Positions 9,372-20,362 of a DNA stretch of 64,000 nucleotides are shown in pieces. The DNA is from Opitutia bacterium (GTDB taxonomy: Bacteria; Verrucomicrobiota; Verrucomicrobiia; Opitutales; Opitutaceae), in the NCBI GenBank assembly GCA_016217545.1, contig JACRHT010000009.1, positions 1-64,000 on the forward strand, given 5' to 3'. Under the pieces are notes generated by a model that was not told where the DNA came from, searched no databases, and worked only from the letters and a program-made list of their open reading frames with translations. The position numbers and the translations under genes were made by a program. Every line of letters starts with the position of its first letter. Position 1 is the stretch's first letter.

Positions 9372-10550
9372 ATGCAGAAAACTTTCGCTCTCCTCCTCGG
9401 TCTCGCGCTCGCCGCCCCGGTCTTCGCGCAGCCGATCAACATTGGTTCGATCGACGTCGCGGCCGACACCTCCGCCTTCGCCGTCTCGATCAGCTCCAAC
9501 ACCGCCGAGCTGCAGAACCTCGCGCTGCAGGCCTTCAATTCCCACGGCAAGTTCCGCCTCGTGCAGAGCGGCGGCGCCTTCGCGATCCGCTTCGACAGCG
9601 CCGGCGCCAATCAGGTCACCGTCACCGTCTCGCAGCGCGGCAGCGCGATCTTCACGCAGACCGTCGCGGGCTCCAGCACGCGCAACGCCCTCCTCAAGGC
9701 CGCCGATGCCGCCGTCACCAAGACCACGGGCCTGCCCGGCATCTTCGCGGGCAAACTCGCCTTCGTCACCGACCGCGGTGGCCAGCAAACGATCATGACG
9801 AGCGACCTCTTCTTCGGCGACGTCCTGAGCCATCCCGTGCAAGGCAAGAACATCATCGGACCGCGTTGGTCGCCCGACGGCAGCCGCATCATCTTCACGA
9901 GCTATCGCACCGGATTTCCTGACATCTACCTGCTGAATCTCCGCACTCGTTCGCTCGACACGCTCGTCAGTTTCAAGGGCACGAACAGCGGCGGCCGCTT
10001 CTCGCCCAACGGCGATCGCCTCGCCATGGTGCTCTCCGGCGAAGGCAATCCCGAGATCTACGTCGGCAACGCGCAGGGTCGCCAGATCAAGCGCCTCACC
10101 AACAACCAATCCGTCGAAGCCTCACCCGCGTGGTCGCCCGACGGCGGTCGCCTCGTGTTCACCTCGGACGCCGCGGGCGGCCCGCAGCTTTTCGTGATGA
10201 GCGCCGCCGGCGGCCAGATGACGCGCCTCGCGACCAATATCTCGCGTTATTGCGCCGAGCCCGATTGGAGCCGCGCCGACCCGAACAAGATCGTTTTCAC
10301 CGCCGGCATCGGCAAAGGCTACCAGATCGCCTTGTTCGACTACGCCGCGCGCACCGCGAAGCAGGTCTCCAAGGCGCCCTACGACGCCGTCGAGCCCGTC
10401 TGGTGCGCCGACGGCCGCCACGTCGTGTGCACGTTCCGCACTGCGACGAATCGCGCGCTGTTCCTCCTCGACACCGAAACCGGCAAAGCCACGCGCCTCA
10501 GCCCGAGCGCCGCCGGCAACGCCTGGGGCGCCGCCTACCTCGCGCCGTGA
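9372..10550 (+). CDS. tolB: TolB-like periplasmic beta-propeller protein
   Basis: 392 aa. In Gram-negative bacteria TolB is the periplasmic part of the Tol-Pal system that draws the outer membrane inward at division. A signal peptide ends near VFAQ (about residue 20). Residues about 22-135 are the N-terminal TolB domain; the rest has PD40 propeller repeats, each with a WSPDG or FSPNG core (RWSPDGSRIIF, RFSPNGDRLAM, AWSPDGGRLVF). Length is slightly below the usual 430. No tolQ, tolR, tolA or pal lies nearby, so the Tol role is inferred from the family. Confidence 0.88.
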   Translation: MQKTFALLLGLALAAPVFAQPINIGSIDVAADTSAFAVSISSNTAELQNLALQAFNSHGKFRLVQSGGAFAIRFDSAGANQVTVTVSQRGSAIFTQTVAGSSTRNALLKAADAAVTKTTGLPGIFAGKLAFVTDRGGQQTIMTSDLFFGDVLSHPVQGKNIIGPRWSPDGSRIIFTSYRTGFPDIYLLNLRTRSLDTLVSFKGTNSGGRFSPNGDRLAMVLSGEGNPEIYVGNAQGRQIKRLTNNQSVEASPAWSPDGGRLVFTSDAAGGPQLFVMSAAGGQMTRLATNISRYCAEPDWSRADPNKIVFTAGIGKGYQIALFDYAARTAKQVSKAPYDAVEPVWCADGRHVVCTFRTATNRALFLLDTETGKATRLSPSAAGNAWGAAYLAP

Positions 10551-10655
10551 TTCCATGAGAGGCCGAGGCGTCCCTCCGCAAGCGAATCGCGCGGCAGCGC
10601 GGGCAGGGCGCGCGCTCCGAGCGCGCCGTTTGGCCGCTCGCCCCCAGTCACGCCT

Positions 10656-11432
10656 GTGAGATTCCTCTTCATCGGCGACATCGTTGGCCGCCCGGGACGC
10701 GACGTCGTCGCCGCGCTCGTGCCCAAGCTGCGCGCCGAGCGGGGACTCGATTTCGTCATCGCCAACGCGGAGAACTGCGCCGCCGGCGCCGGCATCAACG
10801 GCCCGCTCGCGAAGGGCCTGCTCGAAGCCGGTTGCGACGCGCTCACGCTCGGCGATCACGTCTGGGACCAGAAAGGGTGGGAGAGCGAGATCGCCGGCTT
10901 CGATCGCGTCTGCCGTCCCGCGAACCTGCCCGCCGCGTGCCCCGGACGCACGCATCTCGTCCTCGAGAAAAACGGCTTTCGCCTGCTCGTCTTCACCGTG
11001 CTCGGCCGGAATTTCATGGGCCCGAAAGTCGATTGCCCGTTCGACACCGCGGAGAAGTTGCTCACGGAAAATGCCGGCAAGTGCGACGGTGCGCTGGTCG
11101 AAATCCACGCCGAAGCCACGTCCGAAAAGCAGGCGATGGGCTGGTTTCTCGATGGTCGCGCGACCGCCGTGCTCGGCACGCACACCCACGTCGCGACGTC
11201 GGACTGCTCGCTGCTGAAAAACCAGACCGCGTTCCAGTGCGATGTCGGCATGACCGGTCCGCACGACTCCGTGCTCGGCCGCGACACCGCCGCCGTCATT
11301 GCGCGCTTCCGCGACGGCATGCCGCGGCGCTTCGACGTCGCGAGCGGCGACGTGCGCCTCTCCGGCACGATCGTCGAGTTCAACGCCGCCGGCCGCGCCG
11401 AGAAGATCGAGTGGCTCACCCTTCCCGCATGA
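10656..11432 (+). CDS. YmdB-family metallophosphoesterase (TIGR00282)
   Basis: Predicted dinuclear-metal phosphodiesterase; Bacillus YmdB acts on 2',3'- and 3',5'-cyclic nucleotides. 258 aa, family length about 260. Start is a GTG at 10656. Metal ligands are visible: D8 in GDIVGRPGR, E39-N40 in ANAEN, N/D-H at GDH (D67, H68), H151 in EIHAEATSEK, and H176/H178 in GTHTHVAT. The DVGMTGPHDSVLG segment is also typical. The stop overlaps the start of the PIG-L gene (ATGA), so the two are translationally coupled. Confidence 0.92.
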   Translation: MRFLFIGDIVGRPGRDVVAALVPKLRAERGLDFVIANAENCAAGAGINGPLAKGLLEAGCDALTLGDHVWDQKGWESEIAGFDRVCRPANLPAACPGRTHLVLEKNGFRLLVFTVLGRNFMGPKVDCPFDTAEKLLTENAGKCDGALVEIHAEATSEKQAMGWFLDGRATAVLGTHTHVATSDCSLLKNQTAFQCDVGMTGPHDSVLGRDTAAVIARFRDGMPRRFDVASGDVRLSGTIVEFNAAGRAEKIEWLTLPA

Positions 11433-12277
11433 AGTTTCATCAACCCGCCGCGGACACCTACATCCCGGACGGCGCTCCCGTCGCCGCCGCGCTCGCGCGC
11501 ACGACGCACCTGTGCCTCGCCGCGCACCAGGATGACATCGAGATCATGGCGCACAGCGCCATCGCCGCGTGCTACGGGCGCGCCGATGCGGGTTTCACCG
11601 GCGTCGTCGTCACCGATGGCGGCGGCTGCCCGCGCGCAGGCCGCTTCGCGACGATGACCGACGACGGGATGAAGCTCGTGCGCCGCGACGAACAACGCCG
11701 CGCCGCCGATCTCGGCCGTTACGCCGCGCAAATCCAGCTCGCGCACCCGAGCGGCGTCGTGAAGGACGCGAAAACCTCCGTCGTGGTGGACGACATCGCC
11801 GCGCTGCTCGCGACCATGTCGCCGCGCGTCGTCTACCTGCACAATCCCGCCGACAAGCACGACACGCACATCGCCGTTTTCCTCCGCTGCCTCGCCGCGC
11901 TGCGCGCGTTACCCGCCGAGAGACGCCCGCAGCAGGTCCTCGGCTGCGAAGTCTGGCGCAATCTCGATTGGCTCCTCGACGCCGACAAGACCGTCCTCGA
12001 CGACTCCGCGCTGCCCGACGTCGCCGCGCAGCTCATTGGCGCGTTCGAGTCGCAGGTCGCCGGCGGCAAGCGCTACGACCTCGCCATCGCCGGCCGCCGC
12101 CTGGCCAACGCGACCTTCTTCACCTCGCACGCGACCGACAAAGCCAACGCGCTCACGTGGGCGATGGATCTCACGCCGCTCGTGCGCGATCCGCAGCTCA
12201 GCGTCGAGGCGTTCACGCTCGGCTACATCGATCGCCTGCGCGCCGACGTCGCCGCGCGCCTCAAGAAGTTCGCCTGA
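11429..12277 (+). CDS. PIG-L / LmbE-family deacetylase
   Basis: Zinc-dependent N-deacetylase family acting on N-acetyl sugars or similar substrates; the substrate here cannot be told. 282 aa. The metal motif is AHQDDIE (H33-Q-D35-D36-I-E38), with Gln in place of the usual Pro; a third histidine ligand is in DKHDTH. The ATG at 11429 overlaps the preceding stop by four bases. No membrane segment. Its coupling to the YmdB-like phosphoesterase suggests a shared process, not identifiable from sequence. Confidence 0.85.
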   Translation: MKFHQPAADTYIPDGAPVAAALARTTHLCLAAHQDDIEIMAHSAIAACYGRADAGFTGVVVTDGGGCPRAGRFATMTDDGMKLVRRDEQRRAADLGRYAAQIQLAHPSGVVKDAKTSVVVDDIAALLATMSPRVVYLHNPADKHDTHIAVFLRCLAALRALPAERRPQQVLGCEVWRNLDWLLDADKTVLDDSALPDVAAQLIGAFESQVAGGKRYDLAIAGRRLANATFFTSHATDKANALTWAMDLTPLVRDPQLSVEAFTLGYIDRLRADVAARLKKFA

Positions 12278-12322
12278 GTTCGCCCGCGGCCTCCGGGAGC
12301 GGGTTTCCCTCTTGTCTTCAAG

Positions 12323-12399
12323 TTGGAGGGCCGAGCTCGGGCGAGGGCGATGGCATCGCGAGTGATGCTTAACCGCCTCGCCGGCGCTCGGCCCTCCAA
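12323..12399. repeat. 77 bp inverted-repeat element
   Basis: Arms 12323-12345 and 12377-12399 pair at 21 of 23 positions (outer part TTGGAGGGCCGAGC). The 31-nt centre itself contains GCGATGGCATCGC. REP-like, in the gap between the PIG-L gene and osmC; no U-run. Confidence 0.6.
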
Positions 12400-12420
12400 G
12401 GGAGCCGCGTGACGGGCTTT

Positions 12421-12450
12421 TTTCGTGTCTTTCGTGTCTTTCGTGGTTCT
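12421..12450 (+). repeat. TTTCGTGTC tandem motif ahead of osmC
   Basis: Three close copies of TTTCGTGTC/TTTCGTGGT end 9 bp before the osmC start. A related sequence in the same orientation relative to its gene lies at 51573-51590, just upstream of another start codon. Confidence 0.5.
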
Positions 12451-12458
12451 CTCCGGCC

Positions 12459-12872
12459 ATGGTCAAAAGCACCGGCACCTACATCGGCGGGCTGAATTGC
12501 CAGCTCACGCACGGCCCGTCCGGCCAGATGATCGACACCGACGCGCCGAAGGACAACCACGGTCGCGGCGCGGCGTTTTCGCCCACGGACCTGTTCTGCG
12601 CCTCGCTCGGTTCGTGCATGGTCACGACCATGGCCATCGCCGCGAAAAATCGCCTCGGCCTCGACATCCCCGGAGTGAAGTGGGAAGTCACCAAGGAAAT
12701 GTCGACCGACGCCCCGCGCCGCATCGTGCGCATCGCGACGCAAGTTTGGATGCCTTTCCCGAAGATGAAGGACCCTGAAGGCATCCTCGAACGCGCCGCG
12801 CTCGCGTGCCCGGTGAAGAAGAGCCTCGCGCCCGAAGTCGACACGCCCGTCGTCTTCCACTGGCCCGAGTGA
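12459..12872 (+). CDS. OsmC/Ohr-family peroxide-reducing protein
   Basis: Thiol peroxidase family that reduces organic hydroperoxides in the cytoplasm. 137 aa, typical length. Reactive cysteines are C53 in SLGSCMVTTMAI and C117 in ALACPVKKS, the spacing expected for the family. N-terminal strand and PTDLFCASLGS helix are canonical. More OsmC-like than Ohr-like by the C-terminal motif, but this is not certain. A single-gene unit. Confidence 0.9.
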   Translation: MVKSTGTYIGGLNCQLTHGPSGQMIDTDAPKDNHGRGAAFSPTDLFCASLGSCMVTTMAIAAKNRLGLDIPGVKWEVTKEMSTDAPRRIVRIATQVWMPFPKMKDPEGILERAALACPVKKSLAPEVDTPVVFHWPE

Positions 12873-12941
12873 CGAGCGCTCGCGCGGCGTCGAAGCCCGG
12901 CGCGCGCCGCCTTGCATTCTCCGCCGGCGATGCCGCTTCCG

Positions 12942-12958
12942 GTAACCTAATAGGTTAC
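12942..12958. repeat. 17 bp perfect palindrome, copy 1
   Basis: GTAACCTAATAGGTTAC: 8-nt arms around a central A. A second copy lies 67 bp downstream and a related one at 51665. Confidence 0.6.
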
Positions 12959-13007
12959 TCGCCTCGCACTCGCCCAAAGACTGTTCAGAGGAGAACGCAT
13001 GTGGCCC

Positions 13008-13026
13008 GGTAACCTATTAGGTTACC
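13008..13026. repeat. 19 bp perfect palindrome, copy 2
   Basis: GGTAACCTATTAGGTTACC: the core of copy 1 with a central T and one more pair. Lies between the osmC stop and the stop of the convergent gene at 13067. Confidence 0.6.
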
Positions 13027-13066
13027 CGACGGCTGGCTCCGGCGCCCCGCCGACCGGGGCGACACG

Positions 13067-13501
13067 TTAGCGGCTTAGCTCGTAGCTGCCGTTGAAGATC
13101 AGCTCCACGTCGTCGACATGGATGCGGACCTTGATCTTGCCGGCGTGGTCGTTCGCGGGCTGCGCGCGGCCGGTGACTTTGCGGGGCTTCTTCTTGTGGT
13201 TCTGCGCGTCGCCCGTGAACTCCACCGTCTCGCCTTTCGCGAGTCGCGCGAGGTCGGCGTCCGTCACGGTGATCGTGATCTCGCCGTGCTCGCTCCACGG
13301 AAACCACGGGAAAACCTTTGCGTTGTAAGTCGTGCTCCACCGGTCGCCGCTGCGTTCGAACGTGCCCGTCGTGAGCGTCACGCTGCCGACGTAGATCGAC
13401 GTCTTCATCGCCGGCACCGTGGCGCGCTTGAACGCCGCCTCCGCCGCGCGCGCGGGGAGCGTGGCGAACAGGCAGGCGAGGAGCACCGCGGCGAAACGCA
13501 T
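13067..13501 (-). CDS. secreted protein of unknown function
   Basis: 144 aa, not recognised. Signal peptide about residues 1-20, ending ARAAEA. The mature part is beta-rich ([52 protein letters not shown]) with a central Lys-rich loop. It may be a single-domain periplasmic protein. Divergent from argH, with 110 bp between starts. Confidence 0.6.
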   Translation of the reverse strand: MRFAAVLLACLFATLPARAAEAAFKRATVPAMKTSIYVGSVTLTTGTFERSGDRWSTTYNAKVFPWFPWSEHGEITITVTDADLARLAKGETVEFTGDAQNHKKKPRKVTGRAQPANDHAGKIKVRIHVDDVELIFNGSYELSR

Positions 13502-13611
13502 GCCAGCAAGATGCCCCGCCGATTCGCTCCGGCAAACTCCAAGTGTCCGCGCTCGACGCGACCCAAAATCTCGTTGCCACGCCCGGCGGCGGGACGTTGC
13601 TTCGCTCTCCT

Positions 13612-15012
13612 ATGGCAAAGAAAGCCCAAGCCACGTGGGGCGGACGGTTCTCGGCGGGTCCCGCCGAGCTGATGCTCAAGTTCAGCGAGTCGGTCTCCTT
13701 CGACTCGCGCCTCGCGCCGTTCGACATCCAGGGCAGCAAGGGCCACAGCGCCATGCTCGCGCACGTCGGCATCATCACCGCCAAGGAGCGCGACGCCATC
13801 CACGCCGGCCTCGACGCGATCCTCGCCGAGATCCACGCCGGCAAGTTCACGTGGAGCACGCAGCTCGAGGACGTGCACATGAACATCGAGCAAGCGCTCA
13901 CCAAGCGCGAGCCCGCCGCCGCCAAGCTCCACACCGCGCGCAGCCGCAACGATCAGGTCGCGACCGACATGCGCCTCTACTTCAAGGCGGCCTGCACGGA
14001 CATCATCCAGCGCATCGACGCCGCGCAGCGCGCCATCCTCGCCGTCGCCGAGGCGAATCCCGACGTGCTCATTCCCGGCTACACGCACCTGCAGCGCGCG
14101 CAGCCGGTGTTCGTCGCGCACCATCTCCTCGCTTACCTCGAAATGCTCCAGCGCGACGCGGAGCGTTTCGTCGTCGTGCAGGACCATGCCAACTGGTGCC
14201 CGCTCGGCTCCGGTGCCATCGCCGGCACCACGCTCCCGATCGACCGCGAGTTTACCGCAAAGCAACTCGGCTTCATCGACGATGCGGGCCGCCCGCGCGT
14301 CACGCAGAACAGCATGGACGCCGTCAGCGATCGCGACCTCTACATCGAGTTCGCCTCCGCGTGCGCGCTCGTCGGCGTGCATCTCTCGCGCATGGCCGAG
14401 GACCTGATTTTGTGGATGAGCGCCGAGTTCAAGTTCGTCGATTTGCCCGACGCCTTCTGCACTGGCTCGAGCCTGATGCCGCAGAAGAAGAATCCCGACT
14501 CGATGGAACTCATCCGCGGCAAGTCGGCGCGTCTCCAAGGCAACCTCCACACGCTGCTCACGCTCACGAAGGGCCTGCCGCTCACCTACAATCGCGACTT
14601 GCAGGAGGACAAACCGCCGGTCTTCGACAGCCACGACCAGACCGTGATCTGCCTCGAGGTGCTCGCGGGCACCTTCGCCGGGATGACTTTCAACCAAGAG
14701 CGCTGCGCCACCGCGGTTGCCGACCCTGCGTTGCTTGCGACTGATCTGGCCGACTACCTCGTGCGCGCCGGCGTGGCCTTCCGCGAGGCGCATCACGCGG
14801 TTGGCGCGGTCGTGAAGCTCGCCGAGAAAAAAGGCGTGCCGCTCGACCGCCTCACCAACGACGAGGTCGCCTCCGTGCATCCGAAGTTCGGTCCGGATTG
14901 GTCCGACTCGTTCGTCCTCGCGAAGGCGATGGCGCGCCGCACCGGCACCGGCATGCCCGGGCCCGCGCAGGTGAAGCGCCAGATCACGCGCTGGAAAAAA
15001 CTGCTCGGCTGA
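13612..15012 (+). CDS. argH: argininosuccinate lyase
   Basis: Last step of arginine synthesis: argininosuccinate to arginine and fumarate; cytoplasmic tetramer. 466 aa, normal for ArgH. The start at 13612 ([13 protein letters not shown]) matches family N-termini better than in-frame codons upstream. The fumarase/lyase signature [12 protein letters not shown] is intact, and [16 protein letters not shown] and [10 protein letters not shown] are conserved. No other arg gene is adjacent. mutL follows after 23 bp and may be co-transcribed. Confidence 0.97.
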   Translation: MAKKAQATWGGRFSAGPAELMLKFSESVSFDSRLAPFDIQGSKGHSAMLAHVGIITAKERDAIHAGLDAILAEIHAGKFTWSTQLEDVHMNIEQALTKREPAAAKLHTARSRNDQVATDMRLYFKAACTDIIQRIDAAQRAILAVAEANPDVLIPGYTHLQRAQPVFVAHHLLAYLEMLQRDAERFVVVQDHANWCPLGSGAIAGTTLPIDREFTAKQLGFIDDAGRPRVTQNSMDAVSDRDLYIEFASACALVGVHLSRMAEDLILWMSAEFKFVDLPDAFCTGSSLMPQKKNPDSMELIRGKSARLQGNLHTLLTLTKGLPLTYNRDLQEDKPPVFDSHDQTVICLEVLAGTFAGMTFNQERCATAVADPALLATDLADYLVRAGVAFREAHHAVGAVVKLAEKKGVPLDRLTNDEVASVHPKFGPDWSDSFVLAKAMARRTGTGMPGPAQVKRQITRWKKLLG

Positions 15013-15035
15013 CGCCGCGCGTCGCCGTTCCGTTC

Positions 15036-16859
15036 ATGCCTCGCATTCGCGTCCTCTCCGATCGCGTCGCCAACCAGATCGCGGCGGGCGAGGTCATCGA
15101 GCGGCCGGCGGCGGTGATCAAGGAAGTCGTCGAGAACTCCCTCGACGCCGGCGCCACGCGCATCGAGGTCGAGTTTCGCCACGGCGGACGCAGCTACATG
15201 CGCATCGAGGACAACGGCTGCGGCATGTCGAAAGACGACGCGCTGCTCTGCCTCGAGCGCCACGCGACGAGCAAGATCGTCGAGACGGCGGACCTCGACA
15301 CGCTGCACTCGTTCGGCTTCCGCGGCGAAGCGCTGCCGTCGATCGCGAGCGTGTCGAAGTTCGAACTGCAAACGCGTCCGGCGGATGCGGCTGCCGGCAC
15401 AGAGGTGCTCGTGAATGGCGGCAAGCTCGTGCACGTGCGCGAGTGCGGCGTCGCGCCCGGCACGCGCATCACGGTCACACACCTTTTCAATTCGGTGCCG
15501 GCGCGGCGGAAGTTCCTCAAGAGCGACGCCACCGAGTCCGCGCATATCATCCAGACCGTGCGGCTCTACGCGCTCTCGTGCCCGCAGACGGCGTTCACGC
15601 TGATCGAGGACGGGCGCGTGTTGTTCCAGTCGCCGGCTTGCACGACGCTCGAGGAGCGCGTGGCGGAGATTTTCGGCCGGCAGTTCACGACCGATTCGCT
15701 CGCGGTCGACGCGACCGACAACGGCCTGCGACTCACCGGCCTCATCGGCAAACCCGGCGTCTCCCGCGCCGCGCGGCACGAGATGATCACGTTCGTGAAT
15801 CACCGGCCCGTCGATAGCCGCACGCTCAACTACGCATTGATCGAGTCCTACACGACCTCGCTGCCGAAGGGCCGCTATCCGGTCGCGGTGCTGTTCCTCG
15901 AGATGAATCCCGCGGTCGTTGACGTGAACGTTCATCCCGCGAAGCGCGAGGTGCGTTTCCGCAGCGAGGGCGAGGTGAGGGGCTTCGTCATTCGCACCGT
16001 GCTGCAGCGGCTGCGCGAATTCGGAATGGGAACGCCCGTCGTGGAGACCACGAGCCCGGAAACCGCGGCGCGCACCGCCGAGCGCCTCGCCGAGTGGCAG
16101 CGTGTGAGCACATTCGCGCCGACGCCGCCATCGCCCGTGACGCCGCCGGTCGTTGCGCCGGCGGCGCGCTCCGAGCAAGAGCGACCGGAGGCCGCGGGCC
16201 ACCTTGCTCCGCTGCCGTCGGCGGTGACGTCGGGCATTCCACCGTCCGCGCCCAGCGCGGCTCACCGCGCGCTGCCATCGCGTCTCATTGGCTGGCGTTT
16301 CCTCGGCACGGCGCACGGCGATTTCGCGCTGTTCGAGTCGCCGGCGGGCGTCGTGGTCGTCGATCGCCGCGCGGCGCACGAGCGCGTCTGGTTCGAGCGG
16401 TTGCAGGCGCAATTCGCCGATGGTCGCGTCGAGAGCCAGCGCCTGCTTTTCGCGGTGCCGGTGGAGCTCGATCCGGTGGCCAGTGCGATGCTCATCGACA
16501 AGTTGAAGTGGCTCACGCGCCACGGCCTCGAGGTCGCGGAGTTTGGCCGTAATTTTTTCCGCATCGAGTCGGTGCCGACGTGGCTCGAGCCGGAGGGCGC
16601 GGAGCGTTTCCTGCGCGACGTGCTTGCACTGATGCGCGAGGGGCGGATCGACGAGCGCAACGCCCGGCTGGCCGACGACGAGTTCGCCCGCCTCGCCGCG
16701 CAGAAGGCCGTGCGCCTGCCCGAGACGATCGTGGAGGCGGACGCGCTGGCACTCGTGGCGCAGCTTTTCGCCTGTGTGCAGCCGCACACGAGCCCGGGCG
16801 GCCGGCCGACGCACTTCGAGCTGAGTCGCGGCGAACTGGCGCGACGTTTTCAGCGTTGA
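15036..16859 (+). CDS. mutL: DNA mismatch repair protein MutL
   Basis: GHKL ATPase that links mismatch recognition by MutS to strand incision. 607 aa. Start chosen at 15036 (MPRIRVLSDRVANQIAAGEV), the family N-terminus. ATPase motifs: VVENSLDAGA, DNGCGM, ATSKI and GFRGEAL. A Pro/Ala-rich linker (about residues 365-415) leads to the C-terminal dimerisation domain. The endonuclease motif DQHA(x)2E(x)4E reads DRRAAHERVWFE, and CPHGRP reads SPGGRP, so nicking activity is probably absent. No mutS nearby. Follows argH closely. Confidence 0.95.
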   Translation: MPRIRVLSDRVANQIAAGEVIERPAAVIKEVVENSLDAGATRIEVEFRHGGRSYMRIEDNGCGMSKDDALLCLERHATSKIVETADLDTLHSFGFRGEALPSIASVSKFELQTRPADAAAGTEVLVNGGKLVHVRECGVAPGTRITVTHLFNSVPARRKFLKSDATESAHIIQTVRLYALSCPQTAFTLIEDGRVLFQSPACTTLEERVAEIFGRQFTTDSLAVDATDNGLRLTGLIGKPGVSRAARHEMITFVNHRPVDSRTLNYALIESYTTSLPKGRYPVAVLFLEMNPAVVDVNVHPAKREVRFRSEGEVRGFVIRTVLQRLREFGMGTPVVETTSPETAARTAERLAEWQRVSTFAPTPPSPVTPPVVAPAARSEQERPEAAGHLAPLPSAVTSGIPPSAPSAAHRALPSRLIGWRFLGTAHGDFALFESPAGVVVVDRRAAHERVWFERLQAQFADGRVESQRLLFAVPVELDPVASAMLIDKLKWLTRHGLEVAEFGRNFFRIESVPTWLEPEGAERFLRDVLALMREGRIDERNARLADDEFARLAAQKAVRLPETIVEADALALVAQLFACVQPHTSPGGRPTHFELSRGELARRFQR

Positions 16860-16864
16860 GTAAC

Positions 16865-16915
16865 GCAGGCTTCCAGCCTGCTCCGATCAACCCATGAGGC
16901 AGGCGGGAAGCCTGC
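16865..16915. repeat. GCAGGC...GCCTGC REP-type repeat pair
   Basis: Two short palindromic units, GCAGGCTTCCAGCCTGC (16865-16881) and GCAGGCGGGAAGCCTGC (16899-16915), which can also pair with each other. Related units occur at 60742 and 61662. Confidence 0.6.
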
Positions 16916-17074
16916 GCTGCGCCTGAGACGGTTTCCGTGCCCCATTCTAGGTCATGGCCCCGCCCCCCCGGCCCGGAATTTTCTTAGGCTTCGCGGAAAA
17001 ATCCGGTCTGACACACGGGGAGCAGGAATCGCGCCTTGCGCCGGCTGCCGCTTCGGCTGTTGGATGCGCCCGCC

Positions 17075-19570
<2,496 letters not shown>

Positions 19571-19576
19571 GGGTAG

Positions 19577-19598
19577 GGGCGGTTGCCCTCAACCGCCC
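19577..19598. other. stem-loop after glgP
   Basis: GGGCGGTT / AACCGCCC around GCCCTC, 7 bp past the glgP stop. No U-run, so it may protect the mRNA 3' end rather than terminate. Confidence 0.45.
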
Positions 19599-19625
19599 TC
19601 ACTCGCGGTGCGTGTTTCTCGTGCA

Positions 19626-19724
19626 AGGTAGCCTGCGACCTCCGGGCGCGGGTTGCGCGTTTAGCGGCGAGCGCTAGTGTCTGCGCGCGCTCCGACTCCC
19701 GTCCTCGGAGAGGCCGGGCTACCT
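19626..19724. repeat. 99 bp imperfect inverted repeat
   Basis: AGGTAGCC at 19626-19633 and GGCTACCT at 19717-19724 form the ends; inside them a CCTCCG / CGGAGAGG partial match continues the pairing. It lies between glgP and the convergent nuclease gene. Confidence 0.4.
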
Positions 19725-19726
19725 CT

Positions 19727-20242
19727 TCACTTCCGATTCTTCTCGCGCCACTGCCACGGCGGCGTCGGTGTCTTGTCCTGCCACACGCCGAACTTCTGCT
19801 CCCGCGCGCGACGTTCGAGCATCTCCATCACGCTGTCGTTCGGGTAGAGTCGTTTATACCACCAGCCCCAACCGGCGGCGACGATGTCCTCGTTCAGCGA
19901 GCGGCCGTTGCGATACTTCACGTCGCCGACGAGACGGCCGTAGCTGTCGAGTGTCTTGGCCGTGATGCGCACCTCCGCGCCGAGAATTTTGCTTTCGGTG
20001 AACTGCTTGGCCTGCTCGCCGCGCTCCTGGTGCAACTCCGGCGCGTCGAGCCGCGCGAGGCGCACTTCGTAGACGTCGGGGCCCTTCTGCACTTCGAGCG
20101 AGTCGCCGTCCTTCACCTTCACGACCCGCGCGGTGAAGTCCCGGAGGCTCGTCGGCGCCCGCCGCGTGCGCGCCTCGACCGGCGGTGCCAGCGCGAGCGC
20201 GAAGCAAAGGACGACAAACAGCAGGCGCGAAGGGGCTTTCAC
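19727..20242 (-). CDS. secreted thermonuclease-family (SNase-like) protein
   Basis: Predicted calcium-dependent nuclease of the staphylococcal nuclease fold. 171 aa from a GTG at 20242, which gives a proper signal peptide (residues 1-24, ending VEA). Conserved pieces: VVKVKDGDSLEV, VRLARLDAPEL (Arg and Asp of the active site), LDSYGRLVGDV (second Arg region), and a C-terminal YKRLYPNDS helix. Hence exported; probably degrades extracellular or periplasmic nucleic acid, or acts as a non-catalytic relative. Divergent from proB. Confidence 0.87.
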   Translation of the reverse strand: MKAPSRLLFVVLCFALALAPPVEARTRRAPTSLRDFTARVVKVKDGDSLEVQKGPDVYEVRLARLDAPELHQERGEQAKQFTESKILGAEVRITAKTLDSYGRLVGDVKYRNGRSLNEDIVAAGWGWWYKRLYPNDSVMEMLERRAREQKFGVWQDKTPTPPWQWREKNRK

Positions 20243-20362
20243 GGTGCCGGCAGCGTAGCGCGCCGGAGCCGTTTGCCGAGCCGGAAGCGGGACGTCCGGC
20301 CCATGCCTATGCCACCTTTCCCCCTTGCCGGAGCCGGGCGAGCCGGAGAACGTCCCGCTCCC

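Noticed and set aside
9254-9610. N-terminal extension of the Mrp/ApbC protein
   Set aside because: The frame stays open upstream but overlaps tolB antisense and lacks family similarity; the GTG at 9253 fits better.
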